Of a stretch of 64,000 nucleotides of DNA, positions 1-10,902 are shown in pieces. The stretch spans positions 1,178,001-1,242,000 of the forward strand of contig NZ_JAFBCT010000001.1 in assembly GCF_016907835.1 (NCBI RefSeq), read 5' to 3'. The position numbers and the translations under genes are program-made. The notes beneath the pieces were generated by a model, which did not search any database, had not been told where the DNA came from, and saw only the letters and a list, made by a program, of their open reading frames with translations. This DNA is from Agromyces cerinus (GTDB taxonomy: Bacteria; Actinomycetota; Actinomycetes; Actinomycetales; Microbacteriaceae). Each line of letters begins with the position of its first letter. Position 1 is the first letter of the stretch.

Positions 1-888
1 CCGAAGCCGATCGCCAGCGCGATGCTCGCCGGCATCCTCTTCCCGATCTGCGTGGCACCGGTGTTCGCTGCGGTCGAGCAGCCGGCGATCGCCGTGCCCA
101 TGGTGCTCGTGTGGCTGCTCCTCGCTCGCCTCGCGCCGCGCTGGGCGGTGCCCGCGGCGATGCTGGTCGCGGTGATCGGCATCGCCGTGCTCGCGGGGCC
201 CGCGGTGCTCGCCAGCGAGGCCGTGCGACCGCAGCTGCAGTTCGTGGCTCCCGTCTTCGATCCGTTCGTGATCGTGAGCCTCGGCCTCCCGCTCTTCATC
301 GTGACGATGGCCGGGCAGAACGTGCCGGGATTCGCCGTGATGTCGACGTTCGGCTATCGCCTGGCGCCGAGGCCGGTGCTCGTCGCCTCGGGCGTCGCCT
401 CGGTCGGCGCGGCGTTCGCCGGCGGTCACGCGCTGAACCTCGCCGCGATCACGGCGGCGATCATGGCGAGCCCCGAGTCGAACCCCGACCCCCGTCGGCG
501 CTGGGTCGCGACGTTCACCTCGGGCATCGTCTACCTCGTGCTCGGAGCCGGCGCGGGTCTCGCCGCCGCGGTGGTGCAGGCGTCGCCGCCGATCATCATC
601 ACCGCCGTCGCAGGCCTCGCACTGCTCGGAGCCATGGTCACCGCGTTGACCGGCGCGCTCGAAGACCCGCGTCAGCGCATCACCGCCATCGGCACCTTCC
701 TCGTGACCGCGTCGGGGGTCGCCGTGATCGGCATCGGCTCCGCGTTCTGGGGTCTCGTCGTGGGTGGGGTGCTCATGCTCTGGTTGGGGCGAGGCGCGTC
801 CGCCCCCGTCGCCACCGCACCCTCCCCAGAGGCCGCAGCACCCCATTCGGGCGGCGGCGAGCACGATCGCGATACGGAATCCGCGTAA
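1..888 (+). CDS. benE: BenE-family transporter, 3' part only
   Basis: This is the C-terminal 295 residues of a polytopic membrane protein; the reading frame is open from base 1, so the true start lies outside the window. The sequence is a run of hydrophobic helices with the conserved-looking segments GQNVPGFAVM and GGHALNLAAITAA, which resemble benzoate/H+ symporters of the BenE family. Such proteins are thought to import benzoate or related aromatic acids with protons. The tail after about residue 260 is a short, polar, Pro/Ala-rich cytoplasmic extension. No aromatic catabolism genes are visible nearby, so the substrate is open. It converges on the DUF6504 gene with only one base between the two stop codons. 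Family assignment is from recalled similarity. Confidence 0.8.
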   Translation, partial: PKPIASAMLAGILFPICVAPVFAAVEQPAIAVPMVLVWLLLARLAPRWAVPAAMLVAVIGIAVLAGPAVLASEAVRPQLQFVAPVFDPFVIVSLGLPLFIVTMAGQNVPGFAVMSTFGYRLAPRPVLVASGVASVGAAFAGGHALNLAAITAAIMASPESNPDPRRRWVATFTSGIVYLVLGAGAGLAAAVVQASPPIIITAVAGLALLGAMVTALTGALEDPRQRITAIGTFLVTASGVAVIGIGSAFWGLVVGGVLMLWLGRGASAPVATAPSPEAAAPHSGGGEHDRDTESA

Positions 889-889
889 G

Positions 890-1174
890 TCAGTCGAAGA
901 CGCGCACGAGCTCCCAGCGGTCGTCGCGGAGACGCACGTCGAAGACGTGCGTCTCGCCATCATCGGCGCTCGCCTGGAATCGCCAGCCGGTGATCTGCAG
1001 TGGGGGGCGCCCGGGGGACACGTCGTAGCGAGCCACCGGAGTCCACCAGTCGCACGGGCCGACAAGAGTCGTCGGCGTATCGCTCACGCGGAACCGACGT
1101 GACCGCCACACCAGTCGCTCGGGGCGGCCGTCGTCGCTGGTCCACAGCTCGACGTACTCCTGCACGAGCGACAT
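890..1174 (-). CDS. DUF6504 family small protein
   Basis: A 94-residue soluble protein rich in Trp, Arg and Asp (segments VELWTSDDGRPERLVWRSRRF and RDDRWELVRVFD) that matches the actinobacterial DUF6504 family. The ATG at 1174 is chosen over the GTG at 1180 because GGTGAGG sits five bases before the ATG, whereas it abuts the GTG. Family members are, as I recall, often found beside the ImuB/DnaE2 translesion genes, which would fit damage-inducible expression; those genes are not in this window. A LexA-like inverted repeat lies 15 bases upstream of the start. The biochemical function is unknown. It is a single-gene unit converging on the BenE gene. Confidence 0.75.
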   Translation of the reverse strand: MSLVQEYVELWTSDDGRPERLVWRSRRFRVSDTPTTLVGPCDWWTPVARYDVSPGRPPLQITGWRFQASADDGETHVFDVRLRDDRWELVRVFD

Positions 1175-1189
1175 GGGCACCTCACCGAT

Positions 1190-1205
1190 TCGAATGTATG
1201 TTCGA
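1190..1205 (-). promoter_or_regulatory. Candidate LexA (SOS) box before the DUF6504 gene
   Basis: The + strand reads TCGAATGTATGTTCGA, an inverted repeat with TCGAA/TTCGA arms. Read toward the gene it is TCGAAC-ATAC-ATTCGA, matching the actinobacterial SOS box TCGAAC-N4-GTTCGA at all but one of the twelve fixed positions. It lies directly upstream of the DUF6504 ribosome binding site, where a bound repressor would block transcription. Operator function is inferred. Confidence 0.6.
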
Positions 1206-1231
1206 TGGTATCACCGGGTACCGGCAGACGA

Positions 1232-1262
1232 AACGCCGCCGTGCGCGATGCACGGCGGCGTT
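1232..1262 (-). terminator. Intrinsic terminator of sepH
   Basis: A perfect 13-bp stem (AACGCCGCCGTGC and its complement) with a five-base loop lies 19 bases past the sepH stop. On the minus strand it runs into TTTCGTCT, a weak U-tract. It separates sepH from the downstream DUF6504 unit. Confidence 0.8.
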
Positions 1263-1280
1263 CGACGGGTGGGGTGCCGC

Positions 1281-2345
1281 TCAGGCCAGGTCGTCGTCGG
1301 TGCGTGCGCCGAAGACGATCTCGTCCCAGCTCGGCATCGATGCGCGGCCCTTCTTGGCGCCGCCGCGGGCGCCGGAGTTGCTCGAGACGCCCTTGCCGCC
1401 CCAGATGCTGCGCGCGGCGGTGCCGGGCTTCTCCTCGGGCTGTTCGGGCTCGGGGGCCTCCTGCACGGGTGCCGCGGCGGGCGCCGCCTGCGGGCGTTCG
1501 GGCTCGCCGCTCGCCGCCTCGCGTTCGCCGCGTCGACGGCGCAGTGCCTCGAGCAGGTCGGCCGTCTCGCCGAGCGTCTGCTTCGGTTCATCCGCTCGCT
1601 TGATCGCTGCGCGGGCCACGGCGGGGCTCGAGGCCTGCGGCGTGCGCGCGTACGGAAGCGGCTCGAGGTGGGGCGCCGTGTCGAAGTCGCCGTGCTCGGG
1701 CTCCTCGAACGTGAAGGCGCCGCTGTCGAAACGGGACTCCTCGGACTCGGGGCCGACGGCGCGGAGGCGGGGGATGAGCCCGCCCTTCATCTCGCCCTGC
1801 TGCGAGAGCGTGACCGCCTCTGAGTTCAGCGGCTGCAGCGCCTGCTTCCGGGGCTCGAAGCTCCAGCGGGCGTCGTGGTCGATGGTCTCGGCGGTGAACT
1901 CGAGCTTGATGATCCAGCCGCGCTCCTCGTCCTTCCAGCTCGCCCAGCGTTCGCCATGGGCGCCGAGCTGCGCGAGCCGCTCGCGGATGACGCCGCCGAA
2001 CGACGGCGGCTCGTCGGCCGGCTCGGTCTCGGTGGTGACGTGCACGGGCACGGCGAGTGCCGAGGTGACCATGTGTTCGCGCTCAGCGAGCACCGGGCCC
2101 TCGAAGCGGCGGAGGTAGTCGATCGACGCGCCGGTGACCTGCGCGACCTCCTCGGCGGACATTCCTGCACGAATGTGCGCCTGCACCTCGCGGGGCGAGG
2201 GTTTCGGTCCGACATGCTGTTCGGGTTGCGCCTGACGGATGCGGGACTGCAGCACCTCGTCGATCTCGATTCGGAAGCGCGCTCCATCGTCGGAAGCGGC
2301 GAGCAACGCGCCGTTCTCGACTCCGATTACCTTGAGTTCTTGCAT
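1281..2345 (-). CDS. sepH: Septation protein SepH (DUF3071)
   Basis: A 354-residue cytoplasmic protein. SepH of Streptomyces and mycobacteria binds FtsZ and promotes Z-ring assembly. The N-terminal DUF3071 domain (about residues 1-170) begins MQELKVIGVENG and contains a helix-turn-helix-like stretch (AGMSAEEVAQVTGASIDYL) around residues 75-100. A long low-complexity Pro/Ala/Glu linker follows, and the conserved C-terminal tail MPSWDEIVFGAR ends the protein. The start at 2345 is chosen because family similarity begins there and GGAAGGG precedes it; the frame runs 40 codons further upstream but that part looks random. It is divergent from the DUF4193 gene and followed by a strong terminator, so it is probably monocistronic. 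Confidence 0.88.
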   Translation of the reverse strand: MQELKVIGVENGALLAASDDGARFRIEIDEVLQSRIRQAQPEQHVGPKPSPREVQAHIRAGMSAEEVAQVTGASIDYLRRFEGPVLAEREHMVTSALAVPVHVTTETEPADEPPSFGGVIRERLAQLGAHGERWASWKDEERGWIIKLEFTAETIDHDARWSFEPRKQALQPLNSEAVTLSQQGEMKGGLIPRLRAVGPESEESRFDSGAFTFEEPEHGDFDTAPHLEPLPYARTPQASSPAVARAAIKRADEPKQTLGETADLLEALRRRRGEREAASGEPERPQAAPAAAPVQEAPEPEQPEEKPGTAARSIWGGKGVSSNSGARGGAKKGRASMPSWDEIVFGARTDDDLA

Positions 2346-2540
2346 CGCGACAAGCCCTTCCGTGCTTTCGTCTCCGCCCAAGGATGCCACGTCCGCATGT
2401 GTGCTCGTGGGAATAGGGCGGGCGCGCCGGAAGTTGAGCACGTAGCAGCTGTGGAAACGCTGCAAAAGTGGTTTGCTAACGCCACCGATTTGATGCAGAC
2501 TATGGCCGCCGAATCATCGGCGATGAAGAAATGGATGGGA

Positions 2541-2834
2541 ATGGCAACGGATTACGACGCACCGAGGAAGACCGAAGACGACTCCGAGTCGATCGAGGCC
2601 CTCAAGGAGCGCGTCCCCGACAAGATGTCGGGCGTAGTGGATGTCGATGACGCCGATAACCCCGGCGGGTTCGACCTCGCTGGTGCCGATCTCTCCGACG
2701 TCGAACTCGACGTCGTGGTGCTTCCGCCCCAAGCCGACGAGTTCACCTGCGTGAACTGCTTCCTCGTGAAGCACCGTTCGCAGATGGACCACGAGACGAA
2801 GCTCGGACCGATCTGCTTGGAGTGCGCGTCCTAG
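2541..2834 (+). CDS. DUF4193 domain protein
   Basis: A 97-residue acidic protein beginning MATDYDAPRKTEDDSES. The C-terminal third has two CxxC pairs (FTCVNCFL and GPICLECAS) that look like a small zinc ribbon; the middle is rich in Asp/Glu. This is the actinobacterial DUF4193 family, of unknown function and usually encoded beside dut and DUF3093, as here. GGATGGGA precedes the chosen ATG; in-frame ATGs 6 and 18 bases upstream are possible but lie outside the conserved part. The stop overlaps the stop of the convergent DUF3093 gene by four bases. The 195 bp shared with sepH must hold both promoters; I see no convincing -35/-10 pair there. Confidence 0.85.
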   Translation: MATDYDAPRKTEDDSESIEALKERVPDKMSGVVDVDDADNPGGFDLAGADLSDVELDVVVLPPQADEFTCVNCFLVKHRSQMDHETKLGPICLECAS

Positions 2835-3295
2835 ACGCCCGGCTCAGTACGTTCAGGCCGTCGCGATCCATTGATCGCGGCGGCCAGTTCTTTCGGATGA
2901 CGCGTCGAGACCAGCCAGTACGGCGTCGGGTCCGACGGGTCGGTGATCGGCACCCGCACGACGGGCTGCACCCAGCCGCGGATCACGAGGAACGCCCGCG
3001 CGTCGAGGCCCGTGCCGCGTTCGACGCGAGCCGCGGCATCCGTCGCACCGGTCGCGATGCCGGTGTCCGCCAGCGCGATCGACGCGCGCCCCGCCCGGAG
3101 TCGGCCGTCCGCCACCTCGACCACGGGCGCGGTGAAACTGAGCGCTGCGACCGTCGCGCCGTACAGGATCACTCCGGTCGCGATGCCGGCGGGCATCGAG
3201 ACGGGCGCCAGCACCAGGATGCTGGAGGGGATCAGCAGCAGGCTGACGATGTAGATCCACGGCGTCGGCCAGAGTTTCTCGCGGTAGTCGGGCAT
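2831..3295 (-). CDS. DUF3093 membrane protein
   Basis: A 154-residue protein with two closely spaced N-terminal transmembrane helices (residues about 14-33 and 37-55) followed by a soluble domain ending in a segment like PYWLVSTRHPKELAAAI. This is the actinobacterial DUF3093 family; function is unknown. Position between DUF4193 and divergent dut is the same as in many actinomycetes, including Mycobacterium (Rv2698-Rv2697c region, from memory). Start ATG at 3295 has no obvious Shine-Dalgarno. It overlaps the convergent DUF4193 gene by four bases at the 3' end. Confidence 0.82.
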   Translation of the reverse strand: MPDYREKLWPTPWIYIVSLLLIPSSILVLAPVSMPAGIATGVILYGATVAALSFTAPVVEVADGRLRAGRASIALADTGIATGATDAAARVERGTGLDARAFLVIRGWVQPVVRVPITDPSDPTPYWLVSTRHPKELAAAINGSRRPERTEPGV

Positions 3296-3333
3296 GGCTC
3301 TATTCGACCAGACTTCTGCACTACCCTCGAACA

Positions 3334-3792
3334 GTGACCGATTCCGTCGATGTGCTGATCACCGCAGACCGCGTGCCGAACTACGCCCATCCGGGCGACG
3401 CGGGCGCCGATCTCCACGCTTCCGAGGCCGTCGTGCTCGGCCCCGGTGAGCGGGCCACGGTGGGCACCGGCGTAGCGATCGCGCTGCCCGACGGCTACGT
3501 CGGCTTCGTCGTGCCGCGTTCGGGCCTCGCCTTCAAGCACGGCATCACGATCGTCAACGCGCCCGGCACCATCGATGCCGGCTACCGCGGCGAGATCAAG
3601 GTCGCACTGTTGAACACCGACGCCCGCGAGGCGCACACGATCGAGGTCGGCGACCGCATCGCCCAGATCATCGTGATGCCGGTGAGCCGCGCTCGATTCG
3701 TCGAGGTCGAGCGGCTGCCCGGCAGCCTGCGGGGCGAGGCAGGATTCGGCTCCACCGGTTTCGGGGAGCACAAGTCAGGAGTGAACGCGTGA
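3334..3792 (+). CDS. dut: dUTP diphosphatase
   Basis: A 152-residue trimeric dUTPase that hydrolyses dUTP to dUMP and PPi, keeping uracil out of DNA and feeding dTMP synthesis. The five family motifs are visible: HPGDAGADL (1), PRSGLAFKHG (2), NAPGTIDAGYRGEIKV (3), DRIAQIIV (4) and the C-terminal RGEAGFGSTG (5). The GTG start fits the family N-terminus. TACCCT at 3322-3327 sits six bases before the GTG with no Shine-Dalgarno, which suggests a leaderless transcript. It overlaps the next gene by four bases (GTGA), so dut, the DUF3710 gene and the DUF3159 gene form an operon. Confidence 0.97.
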   Translation: MTDSVDVLITADRVPNYAHPGDAGADLHASEAVVLGPGERATVGTGVAIALPDGYVGFVVPRSGLAFKHGITIVNAPGTIDAGYRGEIKVALLNTDAREAHTIEVGDRIAQIIVMPVSRARFVEVERLPGSLRGEAGFGSTGFGEHKSGVNA

Positions 3793-4406
3793 GCGACATC
3801 GAAACCGGCGACATCCCCGCCGAACAGCCCAAGTCCGCCCCCGAAGACCGCGCCGAAGCGGGTCCCTTCGATGAGGCCGAGGCGAACCCGGTCCGCCCCT
3901 ACGTCGATCTCGGCGGAGTGAAGGTGCTGCCGCGCGACGGACTCCACCTCCGCCTCGAGGTCGAGGAGGGCACGAAGCGCGTCGTTGCGATCGGACTCGA
4001 CTACGCGAACTCGACCCTGCAGGTGCAGCCGTTCGCCGCGCCGCGCTCGAGCGGTCTCTGGCATGAGATCCGTGCGCAGATCGCCGACCAGATCGCCCGT
4101 CAGGGTGGCACGACCACCGTGCGCGAGGGTTCGTTCGGACCCGAGCTGCTCGCCCAGATCCCCGTCGCGGCGGGTGAGGGCCAGCCGGGGCAGATGCGCC
4201 TCGCGCGCTTCATCGGCGTCGACGGACCGCGCTGGTTCCTCCGCGGCGTGATCGCCGGCGAGGCCGCCGTCGATCCGGCTGCGGCGGCGAAGGTCGAAGA
4301 CCTCTTCCGTTCGATCGTCGTCGTGCGCGGCAGTACTCCGATGCCGCCGCGCGACCTCATTCCGCTGCGCATGCCCGCGTCCTCCGCGGGTGCGCCCACG
4401 GTGTGA
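3789..4406 (+). CDS. DUF3710 domain protein
   Basis: A 205-residue soluble protein. The first 35 residues are acidic and low-complexity; a compact alpha/beta domain follows, with FIGVDGPRWFLRGVIAG near the end characteristic of the actinobacterial DUF3710 family. The family has no known function but is almost always directly downstream of dut, as here. Start and stop are coupled: its GTG overlaps the dut stop and its stop overlaps the start of the DUF3159 gene by four bases. Expression probably follows dut. Confidence 0.85.
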   Translation: MSDIETGDIPAEQPKSAPEDRAEAGPFDEAEANPVRPYVDLGGVKVLPRDGLHLRLEVEEGTKRVVAIGLDYANSTLQVQPFAAPRSSGLWHEIRAQIADQIARQGGTTTVREGSFGPELLAQIPVAAGEGQPGQMRLARFIGVDGPRWFLRGVIAGEAAVDPAAAAKVEDLFRSIVVVRGSTPMPPRDLIPLRMPASSAGAPTV

Positions 4407-5236
4407 CCGCGATGACGAACGCCGACGGTTCGTCGAGCGCCGGTGACGGCGAGCGAGCGGATGACGCGGCGGACCGCTCGGCCGAAGCGGACGGCACCCC
4501 CGGCACGGCCGACGAGACCGGCACGGCCGGCGAGTTCGGTCGGCAGTTCGCCGCAGCAGCGGAGAAGAGCGGTCTCGGCGCGCTCGCGCGCGACGAGAAG
4601 CTGAGCGGTCGCGACCTCCTCACCGCGGTCGGCGGCGTGCGCGGCATCCTCGAGGCGCTGCTGCCCGGCCTGGTGTTCCTCATCGTCTACAGCGGGCTCA
4701 CGAGCTTCGCCGGGCAAGACCCCCAGACGGCGCTCGTACCCGCCCTCGCGGCATCCGTCGGTCTCGCCGTCGTGTTCACGGCCGCCCGCCTCGTGACCAA
4801 GGGGCAGCCGACCCAGGCCATCGCCGGGCTCGTCGGCGTGCTCGCCTCCGCGGCGCTGGCGCTCTGGTCGGGCGACGCGCGCGACAACTACGTGATCGGC
4901 TTCTACACGAACGCCGCCTACGCGCTCGCCCTGACGGTGTCGCTCTTCGTGGGCTGGCCCGCGATCGGCCTGATCGTCGGATTCCTCATGGGCGACGGCG
5001 TCGCGTGGAAGCAGGACAAGCGCAAGTACCGGGCCGCCCAGTTCCTGACGCTCGTCTGGATCGGGCTGTTCGTCGCGCGTCTCGCGGTGCAACTGCCCTT
5101 CTATCTCGCCGACAACGTCGAGGCGCTCGGCGCCACCCGTCTGATCATGGGCGTGCCGCTCTACGCGCTCGTGCTGGTCTTCTCCTGGCTCGTCGTACGG
5201 GCGATCTACCCGTCATCCGCTCGCTCCGGCGAGTGA
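4403..5236 (+). CDS. DUF3159 membrane protein
   Basis: A 277-residue polytopic membrane protein: about 60 polar residues, then six likely membrane helices (roughly residues 80-100, 105-125, 130-155, 165-200, 215-240 and 250-268). It matches the DUF3159 family, found mainly in actinobacteria next to dut and DUF3710. No transport motif is recognisable. GTG at 4403 overlaps the preceding stop; ATG at 4412 is an alternative start. It is the last gene of the dut operon. Confidence 0.82.
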   Translation: MTAMTNADGSSSAGDGERADDAADRSAEADGTPGTADETGTAGEFGRQFAAAAEKSGLGALARDEKLSGRDLLTAVGGVRGILEALLPGLVFLIVYSGLTSFAGQDPQTALVPALAASVGLAVVFTAARLVTKGQPTQAIAGLVGVLASAALALWSGDARDNYVIGFYTNAAYALALTVSLFVGWPAIGLIVGFLMGDGVAWKQDKRKYRAAQFLTLVWIGLFVARLAVQLPFYLADNVEALGATRLIMGVPLYALVLVFSWLVVRAIYPSSARSGE

Positions 5237-5241
5237 TAGAG

Positions 5242-5261
5242 TTATCTCGACGTCAAGATAA
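5242..5261. promoter_or_regulatory. 20-bp near-palindrome upstream of acnA
   Basis: TTATCTCGACGTCAAGATAA has perfect TTATCT/AGATAA outer arms and a GACGTC core; only one base pair (C at 5248 against A at 5255) breaks the dyad. It lies alone between the DUF3159 stop and acnA, about 130 bases before the acnA start, in the right place for a dimeric repressor or activator of the TCA-cycle gene. The cognate regulator is not known to me. Confidence 0.5.
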
Positions 5262-5392
5262 ATCCGCACACCGTGCGAGGCCTGTCGGCGGGCGAGTGGC
5301 TTAGGTTACCCTTGCTGGAACAGCCCCATGTCTGACGGAGAAGATGGAGTGCCGCCTGCATGTCCGGCGGCACCCGCGAAGGAGAGGACATC

Positions 5393-8203
<2,811 letters not shown>

Positions 8204-8222
8204 ACGCTCGCAAGAGATTCGG

Positions 8223-8258
8223 GGGCGGTCGGCTTGGTGCCGATCGCCCTCTTGTCTG
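8223..8258 (+). terminator. Intrinsic terminator of acnA
   Basis: An 11-bp stem (GGGCGGTCGGC against GCCGATCGCCC, one G-U pair) with loop TTGGT, followed by TCTTGTCTG. It lies 20 bases after the acnA stop and ahead of dxs. Confidence 0.75.
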
Positions 8259-8334
8259 CCCTGCTTCGCAGGAAGCCCGGCGTAGACTCGTTCCGTTCGG
8301 CGGCACTGCCCGCGACCCTCCGGAGGCAAGACGC

Positions 8335-10284
8335 ATGACACTGCTCGAGACCATTTCGGGACCTCGTGATCTCGACGCGCTGAGTCCCGAACAGCTCGAC
8401 CAGCTGGCACGCGAGATCCGCGAGTACCTCGTGGAGTCCGTGTCGAAGACCGGCGGGCACCTCGGCCCGAACCTCGGCGTCGTCGAGATGACGATCGCCA
8501 TCCACCGCGTGTTCGAGTCGCCGCGCGACGCGATCGTCTTCGACACCGGGCACCAGTCGTACGTGCACAAGCTCCTGACGGGCCGGCGCGACCTCTCGAC
8601 GATCCGCAAGACGGGTGGTCTCGCCGGGTACCCGCAGCGCTCCGAGTCCGAGCACGACATCGTCGAGAGCTCGCACGCGTCGAGCTCGCTGTCATGGGCC
8701 GACGGCATCTCCAAGGCCTTCGAGATGACCGGCCAAGACGACCGTCACGTGGTCGCGGTCGTCGGTGACGGCGCCCTCACCGGCGGCATGACGTGGGAAG
8801 CGCTCAACAACATCTCCGACGACAACACGCGAAAGCTCATCGTCGTCGTCAACGACAACGGTCGTTCGTACGCCCCGACGATCGGCGGCATGGCGCGCTT
8901 CCTCAACACCGTGCGCACGAAGCAGACCTACCGCAACCTGCACCTCTCGAGTCGGCGTGCGTTCGACCGGCTCGGCGCCCCGGCCAGCGCGTTCTACCGC
9001 GGCGTCCGCGGCGGCCTGCACGGCTTCCTCAGCCGCTTCACCGACAACGAGGCGCTCTACTCGAACCTCGACATCAAGTACATCGGCCCCATCGACGGTC
9101 ATGACGAGCGCGCCATGGAGGCCGCACTTCGCCAGGCCAAGGCCTACGGGGCCCCGGTCATCGTGCATGCGATCACCGACAAGGGTCGCGGCTACGAGCC
9201 CGCCCTGCGCGACGCGGCCGATCAGTTCCACGCGGTCGGCCAGATCGACCCCGAGACCGGTGAGTCGCTCGAGACCGCTTCGGCGCCGTCGTGGACGAGC
9301 GTCTTCGCCGACGAACTCGTGCACCTCGCCGAGAGCAACGAGCGGCTCGTCGGCATCACTGCGGCGATGCTCCGACCCACCGGGCTTCACCGCATGGCCG
9401 AACGGTTCCCGAGCCGTGTCTTCGACGTCGGCATCGCCGAACAGCACGCCGCGACATCCGCTGCCGGCCTCGCCTTCGGCGGGCTGCATCCGGTGGTCGC
9501 CGTGTACGCGACGTTCATGAACCGCGCCTTCGACCAGGTGCTCATGGATGTCGCACTGCACAAGGCGGGCGTGACCTTCGTGCTCGACCGCGCCGGCGTC
9601 ACCGGCCCCGACGGCCCGAGCCACCACGGCGTGTGGGATCTCTCGATCCTGCAGGTCGTGCCGGGCATCCGCATCGCCGCACCGCGAGACTCGGTGCGTC
9701 TCGTCGAAGAGCTCGGCGAGGCCGTGACGGTCGACGACGCGCCGACCGTCATCCGCTTCCCGAAGGGCACCGTCGGCGTCGACTTCGACGCCGTGCGGCG
9801 CACCGACGACGGCGTCGACGTGCTCGCCGAGTCCGAGCGCAAAGACGTGCTCATCGTCACGGTGGGCCCGATGGCCGACACCGGACTGCAGGTGGCCGAG
9901 CGTCTCGAGGCGCAGGGCATCGGCGCCACCGTGGTCGACCCCCGCTGGGTCGTTCCGGTGCCGCGCAGCATCATCGACCTGGCCGCCGAACACCGCATCG
10001 TCGTGAGCATCGAAGACGGGATCCGGGTCGGCGGCATCGGCACGCGAATCCGCCAGGATCTGCGTGAGGCGGGCGTCGACACGGCGGTGACCGAGCTCGG
10101 CCTGCCCGATGAGTTCCTCGACCACGGCTCGCGCTCCGACATCCTCGAGCGAGTGGGGCTCACCCCGCAGCACATCGCACGCGACGTCACCGCCATGGTG
10201 CTCGGCTCGAAGCTGCCGCACGCGCGCGGTGCCGGCGCCGAAGCGGGCGTCTCGACCGACACGAGCCCGCAGCCGCGCGTCTGA
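8335..10284 (+). CDS. dxs: 1-deoxy-D-xylulose-5-phosphate synthase
   Basis: A 649-residue thiamine-diphosphate enzyme that condenses pyruvate and glyceraldehyde 3-phosphate, the first step of the MEP isoprenoid pathway. The ThDP/Mg motif [16 protein letters not shown] is at about residues 145-160 with NDN at about 178-180; the transketolase-type pyrimidine domain carries [15 protein letters not shown]; the C-terminal domain is complete. GGAGG lies ten bases before the ATG. TAGACT at 8283-8288 is a plausible -10. The stop codon lies within a short TGACGC/GCGTCA hairpin (10282-10300) that could help terminate against the convergent reductase gene. Confidence 0.97.
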   Translation: MTLLETISGPRDLDALSPEQLDQLAREIREYLVESVSKTGGHLGPNLGVVEMTIAIHRVFESPRDAIVFDTGHQSYVHKLLTGRRDLSTIRKTGGLAGYPQRSESEHDIVESSHASSSLSWADGISKAFEMTGQDDRHVVAVVGDGALTGGMTWEALNNISDDNTRKLIVVVNDNGRSYAPTIGGMARFLNTVRTKQTYRNLHLSSRRAFDRLGAPASAFYRGVRGGLHGFLSRFTDNEALYSNLDIKYIGPIDGHDERAMEAALRQAKAYGAPVIVHAITDKGRGYEPALRDAADQFHAVGQIDPETGESLETASAPSWTSVFADELVHLAESNERLVGITAAMLRPTGLHRMAERFPSRVFDVGIAEQHAATSAAGLAFGGLHPVVAVYATFMNRAFDQVLMDVALHKAGVTFVLDRAGVTGPDGPSHHGVWDLSILQVVPGIRIAAPRDSVRLVEELGEAVTVDDAPTVIRFPKGTVGVDFDAVRRTDDGVDVLAESERKDVLIVTVGPMADTGLQVAERLEAQGIGATVVDPRWVVPVPRSIIDLAAEHRIVVSIEDGIRVGGIGTRIRQDLREAGVDTAVTELGLPDEFLDHGSRSDILERVGLTPQHIARDVTAMVLGSKLPHARGAGAEAGVSTDTSPQPRV

Positions 10285-10297
10285 CGCTCTCCCGGCG

Positions 10298-10834
10298 TCA
10301 ACCCGTGCGGTAGACGTGCTCGACCGCGCCGTTCGGGAACGGCGTCGTTCGGACGAGCGTGAAGCGCGGGGTCGCCGTGGCGACGGGCAGGAGCGGTCTG
10401 CCACGCCCGAGTGCCACCGGCATGTACGTGACGAGCAGTTCGTCGAGCCGTTCCGCCTCGAGGAACTGGGCGGCGGTCGGTCCGCCGCCGACGATCCAGA
10501 CGTTCCGCTCGCCGGCCTCCGCTCGTGCGGCGTCGGCGATCGGGAGGACGTCGCCCGACCCGAATCGGATGTCGGAGTCCGGCGGCACCGGCAACCGCCG
10601 GTGCGTGAGCACCCACGCGGGCCGGGCTCCGAAGTCCCAATTGCCGGGCTGCTCCCGGAGGATCCACTCGTACGTCGAGGCACCGAGCACGACCGCGCCG
10701 ACATCGGCGAAGAAGCGATCGTAGTGATCCTGGAACGCGTCGAAACCGAACTGCAGCAGCCAACCGAGCCCATGATGTTCGTCGGCGATGAATCCGTCGA
10801 GGCTCGAAGCGACGGAGTACTGGAACTTCGTCAT
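10298..10834 (-). CDS. Dihydrofolate reductase / RibD C-terminal-like protein
   Basis: A 178-residue soluble protein with the fold signature of the RibD C-terminal domain family: N-terminal YSVASSLDGFIAD, then VVLGASTYEWIL, and the nucleotide-binding segment VWIVGGGPTAAQFLEAERLDELLV. Stand-alone members are annotated as dihydrofolate reductase family proteins and are usually NADPH-dependent reductases of unknown substrate. The ATG at 10834 matches the family N-terminus; the frame extends 11 codons further but without a ribosome binding site. It is a single gene convergent with dxs. There is no other riboflavin or folate gene nearby to suggest a pathway. Confidence 0.82.
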   Translation of the reverse strand: MTKFQYSVASSLDGFIADEHHGLGWLLQFGFDAFQDHYDRFFADVGAVVLGASTYEWILREQPGNWDFGARPAWVLTHRRLPVPPDSDIRFGSGDVLPIADAARAEAGERNVWIVGGGPTAAQFLEAERLDELLVTYMPVALGRGRPLLPVATATPRFTLVRTTPFPNGAVEHVYRTG

Positions 10835-10849
10835 GCTCCGAGCATAGAG

Positions 10850-10881
10850 AAGCGGCCCCCGGCACATGCCGGGGGCCGCTT
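10850..10881. terminator. Strong intrinsic terminator after fadB
   Basis: A 14-bp GC-rich perfect stem (AAGCGGCCCCCGGC and its complement) around an ACAT loop. On the minus strand it follows the fadB stop by 21 bases and runs into TTCTCTATG. It also insulates the reductase gene that starts at 10834. Confidence 0.85.
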
Positions 10882-10902
10882 TCTGGTGAGGTGGCGTCGA
10901 GG

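Noticed and set aside
5301..5319. DtxR/IdeR-like half site TTAGGTTA before acnA
   Set aside because: Only the first half matches the 19-bp iron box (about 12 of 19 positions); the second half does not.
10282..10300. Terminator of dxs
   Set aside because: Only a six-bp stem that includes the stop codon, with no T-run; mentioned under dxs but not listed as a terminator.
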